Source: Thiothrix nivea DSM 5205
GTDB taxonomy: Bacteria > Pseudomonadota > Gammaproteobacteria > Thiotrichales > Thiotrichaceae
Assembly: GCF_000260135.1 (NCBI RefSeq)
Contig: NZ_JH651384.1
Span: 4,262,693 to 4,326,692 of the forward strand
Reading direction: 5' to 3'
DNA: 64,000 bases
The notes under the pieces were generated by a model that made no database searches, had not been told where the DNA came from, and worked only from the letters and a program-made list of their open reading frames with translations. Positions 62,195 through 64,000 of this stretch are shown here, piece after piece. The position numbers and the translations under genes were made by a program. Position 1 is the stretch's first letter. Each line of letters opens with the position of its first letter.

Positions 62195-62782
62195 CTAACC
62201 AAGCTTTTGATTAAGCTGGGCAAAACTGGTAGCACGCAAGGTCGGGGCAATTTCGATACCCAACTGACGCCCTATCTGGGTGATGGAAATGATGCCGCGC
62301 ACCATAGGTTGATTGCCGACGGTTTCCAATACCAGCATATGGTGGCGTTTGCTGTCCTGGACAGCCTGGAGTAACTGCCCCACGGTTATCCGTTTAATCT
62401 GCTCCAACGGCACTGCTTCCAGTTTCGCCAGTGGCGTCATCAGTTGGGAAGCGCTCAATTCCCCATGAGAGCCGCCATGGGTGGCGATATACCGCATCGG
62501 TTTTTCACCAATAATATCATTCGAGGTCACCAGACCCAGCAGCTTTCCATGACTATCGACCACAAACAACAGCCGCACACCACATGCGATCATTTTGTCG
62601 TTGATTTCGCGAATCGATGCGCCAGGTGGTATAAAAAAAGGTTTAACAATATTCAGATCCGTCATCACGCTCATGGCAGGCGCGTTCTTGGTAATAGCTT
62701 TTTCAGCAGTTTTGTCTGGACAAATTAAAATTACATTTGCTGGAACGGGTTCTGGAATCAGTTTGCCATATTCAATCGTCAT
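62195..62782 (-). CDS. CBS-domain pair protein
   Basis: 195 residues. Two CBS motifs: ASIREINDKMIACGVRLLFV followed by GKLLGLVTSNDIIGEK, and ITVGQLLQAVQDSKRHHMLV followed by VRGIISITQIGRQLG. CBS pairs bind adenine nucleotides or SAM and regulate other proteins. The N-terminal ~40 residues are unrelated and have no membrane segment. Stands alone with a ~790-bp non-coding region upstream; AGGAGG at ~11 bp upstream of the start. Confidence 0.85.
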   Translation of the reverse strand: MTIEYGKLIPEPVPANVILICPDKTAEKAITKNAPAMSVMTDLNIVKPFFIPPGASIREINDKMIACGVRLLFVVDSHGKLLGLVTSNDIIGEKPMRYIATHGGSHGELSASQLMTPLAKLEAVPLEQIKRITVGQLLQAVQDSKRHHMLVLETVGNQPMVRGIISITQIGRQLGIEIAPTLRATSFAQLNQKLG

Positions 62783-63572
62783 ACATTTAACCTCCTACGA
62801 GTTTTTGCTATTCAATCATCAGGCTCTGGCTTCTTGGTTTATCATTTTAGCAATAAGTAACCAGTACTAAATTTTCATGCATAAATTATCAATATAATCA
62901 ATAATATATAAAGCGATAGTGCACGAAAGCTTTGGCTCATTCCCTTATCTTTTTAGGACAAGTTTATGGCTTATCCTGAAGATTAAACCATAAACCCGCG
63001 AACATGTAGCCTGAGGCTAGTGTAGCGGCATTTGAAACGTTTTAGCTATATAAAAAAGCACATTTGCCCAGCAATTACCGGTCATGGCTTAATATCATGA
63101 TTTTCAAAGAAATTCAGTTGTTTGCAATTGTGCAAAATGAATGCAATCTTCTTTTAAAATCAATGGATTATATGATTCTTGACCGGGAATTGCTGACATT
63201 TGCCTGCTTTCGCATAGCAATGAAAAACGGATTGACCGCTGTGCTCCAAAACAACCTTACCTACTCCGGCCAAGCGCAAGGACTGACAGCCCCGCAGCAA
63301 TAAAAGTAAGGCCAGCCCCGATATTGGCCGCAACAATCGCCTTGGGTCGGCGAGACAGCCAGTTGGCTAGTTGCGCCGAAAAGCCACCAAGCAATCTGTG
63401 TTGCCAACGCCGTAGTTGATGGGTGCTATGGGCAGTATACCGTTGGCAAGCCGATTGTCATCCTGAATTCCCTGTAACCGAATTGCTGCGCTGCGTCTAA
63501 ACCATTGTCTAATACCTGCTTCCCCCTGATCCTGATAGCATTTTTCCACACTGTTAGGAGGAGGAGAAAACG
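62783..63572. promoter_or_regulatory. 790-bp AT-rich intergenic region upstream of the toluene monooxygenase operon
   Basis: Divergent control region between the CBS gene and the monooxygenase gene. It contains a perfect 8-bp inverted repeat GTTTATGG/CCATAAAC with an 18-bp spacer (62962-62995). A weak sigma54-like element TGGCAAGCCGATTGT lies at 63444-63458 (GT instead of GC at -12). A 79-codon open frame at 63064-63303 starts with TTG, has no ribosome binding site and no recognisable protein features, so I do not call it a gene. Confidence 0.55.
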
Positions 63573-64000
63573 ATGGCAGTACTCAATCGGATGGACTGGT
63601 ATGACCTGGCCCGTTCCACCAACTGGACCCCCACTTATGTTACTGAAGACGAACTGTTCCCACCCCCGCTTTCCGGCGACTTTGGCCTGCCGCTGAGTGC
63701 TTGGGAAAGCTATGACGAGCCGTACAAGCAAACCTACCCGGAATACGTGAAAGTTCAGCGGGAAAAGGATGCAGGCGCGTATTCCGTCAAGGCGGCGCTG
63801 GAACGCAGCCGTATTTTCGAGAATGCTGATCCGGGCTGGAAATCGGTCATGAAGGCGCATTACGGCGCGGTGGCGCGGGCTGAATACGCCGCTTCCAGCG
63901 CGGAAGCCCGCATGATGCGTTTTTCCAAGGCACCGGGGATGCGCAATATGGCAACCCTGGGCTGCATGGATGAAATCCGCCACGGGCAGATGCAACTGTA
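63573..64000 (+). CDS. tmoA: Toluene/benzene monooxygenase hydroxylase alpha subunit, N-terminal part (partial)
   Basis: 142 codons up to the window edge with an AGGAGGAGGA ribosome binding site. WYDLARSTNWTPTYVTEDEL, then YPEYVKVQREKDAGAYSVKA and MRNMATLGCMDEIRHGQMQL match the TmoA/TbuA1/TouA alpha subunit. Diiron ligands Glu104, Glu134 and His137 fall at the same residue numbers as in TmoA. The enzyme hydroxylates toluene or benzene to phenols, feeding the phenol hydroxylase pathway seen at the left end. Confidence 0.93.
   Translation, partial: MAVLNRMDWYDLARSTNWTPTYVTEDELFPPPLSGDFGLPLSAWESYDEPYKQTYPEYVKVQREKDAGAYSVKAALERSRIFENADPGWKSVMKAHYGAVARAEYAASSAEARMMRFSKAPGMRNMATLGCMDEIRHGQMQL

Noticed and set aside
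63064-63303. 79-codon open frame before the toluene monooxygenase gene
   Set aside because: TTG start without ribosome binding site, AT-rich DNA, no recognisable protein features; more likely part of the control region.
63444-63458. Sigma54 promoter for tmoA
   Set aside because: The -12 element reads GT instead of the invariant GC; kept only as a weak note in the intergenic entry.

Overview
The window (about 64 kb, moderately GC-rich, dense bacterial gene layout) looks like chromosome from a gammaproteobacterium that degrades aromatics and probably oxidises sulfur compounds; a Thiothrix-like member of the Thiotrichales is my best guess from protein character, not a proven placement. It begins inside a multicomponent phenol hydroxylase large subunit and ends inside the alpha subunit of a toluene/benzene monooxygenase, so two different aromatic-ring monooxygenase systems flank it.

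Region by region: (1) 1-2731, phenol hydroxylase P3 (partial), P4, P5 and 2-hydroxymuconic semialdehyde hydrolase. (2) 2732-7372, a zinc-ribbon small ORF and a large regulator-like gene with a winged-helix-type N-terminal domain, broken first by a perfect 82-bp tandem duplication and then by an IS1595-family element, which itself carries a nested ISL3-family element; target duplications are readable for both insertions. (3) 7381-13328, a DODA-type dioxygenase and a second catabolic operon (outer-membrane protein, ferredoxin, catechol 2,3-dioxygenase, GlcG-like protein, ketopantoate-reductase-like protein, SDR, truncated ABM protein) behind a good sigma54 promoter. (4) 13387-21270, a membrane protein, a TetR regulator with a readable promoter/operator, and an RND efflux operon in which all three genes are damaged (C-run frameshift, ISAzo13-family insertion, outer-membrane gene cut off after its signal peptide). 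(5) 21285-25400, housekeeping genes moxR-like, smpB, agcS-like and trmJ.

(6) 25415-36514 is the most interesting respiratory/stress locus: a leftward operon of a small secreted protein, a periplasmic methionine-rich (X-G-M)n repeat protein, a pentaheme cytochrome c, a DmsA-like molybdoenzyme, a DmsB-like Fe-S subunit, a TorD-like chaperone and a polyferredoxin. A strong sigma54 promoter and three copies of a TGACA-N3-TGTCA palindrome precede it, and the divergent genes encode a histidine kinase with a periplasmic c-type heme motif and its NtrC-type regulator. I infer a heme-sensed, sigma54-controlled periplasmic sulfoxide (possibly methionine sulfoxide) reduction system with the Met-rich protein as an oxidant sink.

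(7) 36539-54832 is a complete type 1 BREX anti-phage locus (brxA, brxB, brxC, pglX, pglZ, brxL) carrying extra modules: an AbiE toxin-antitoxin pair and an ABC-ATPase/TOPRIM-like pair between brxC and pglX, and an AAA-ATPase-like/PD-(D/E)XK gene translationally stitched between pglX and pglZ. (8) 54885-62782 holds cobyrinate a,c-diamide synthase, an IscA-like protein without its cysteines, a NarX/NarL-like two-component system, a rhodanese, a small lipoprotein, SelO, a degenerate patch and a CBS-domain protein. (9) A long AT-rich intergenic region leads to the toluene monooxygenase start at 63573.

Across the window a G/C-rich palindromic repeat family occurs between genes and also in frame inside three coding sequences (polyferredoxin, pglX, cbiA). 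No rRNA, tRNA or CRISPR array was seen.
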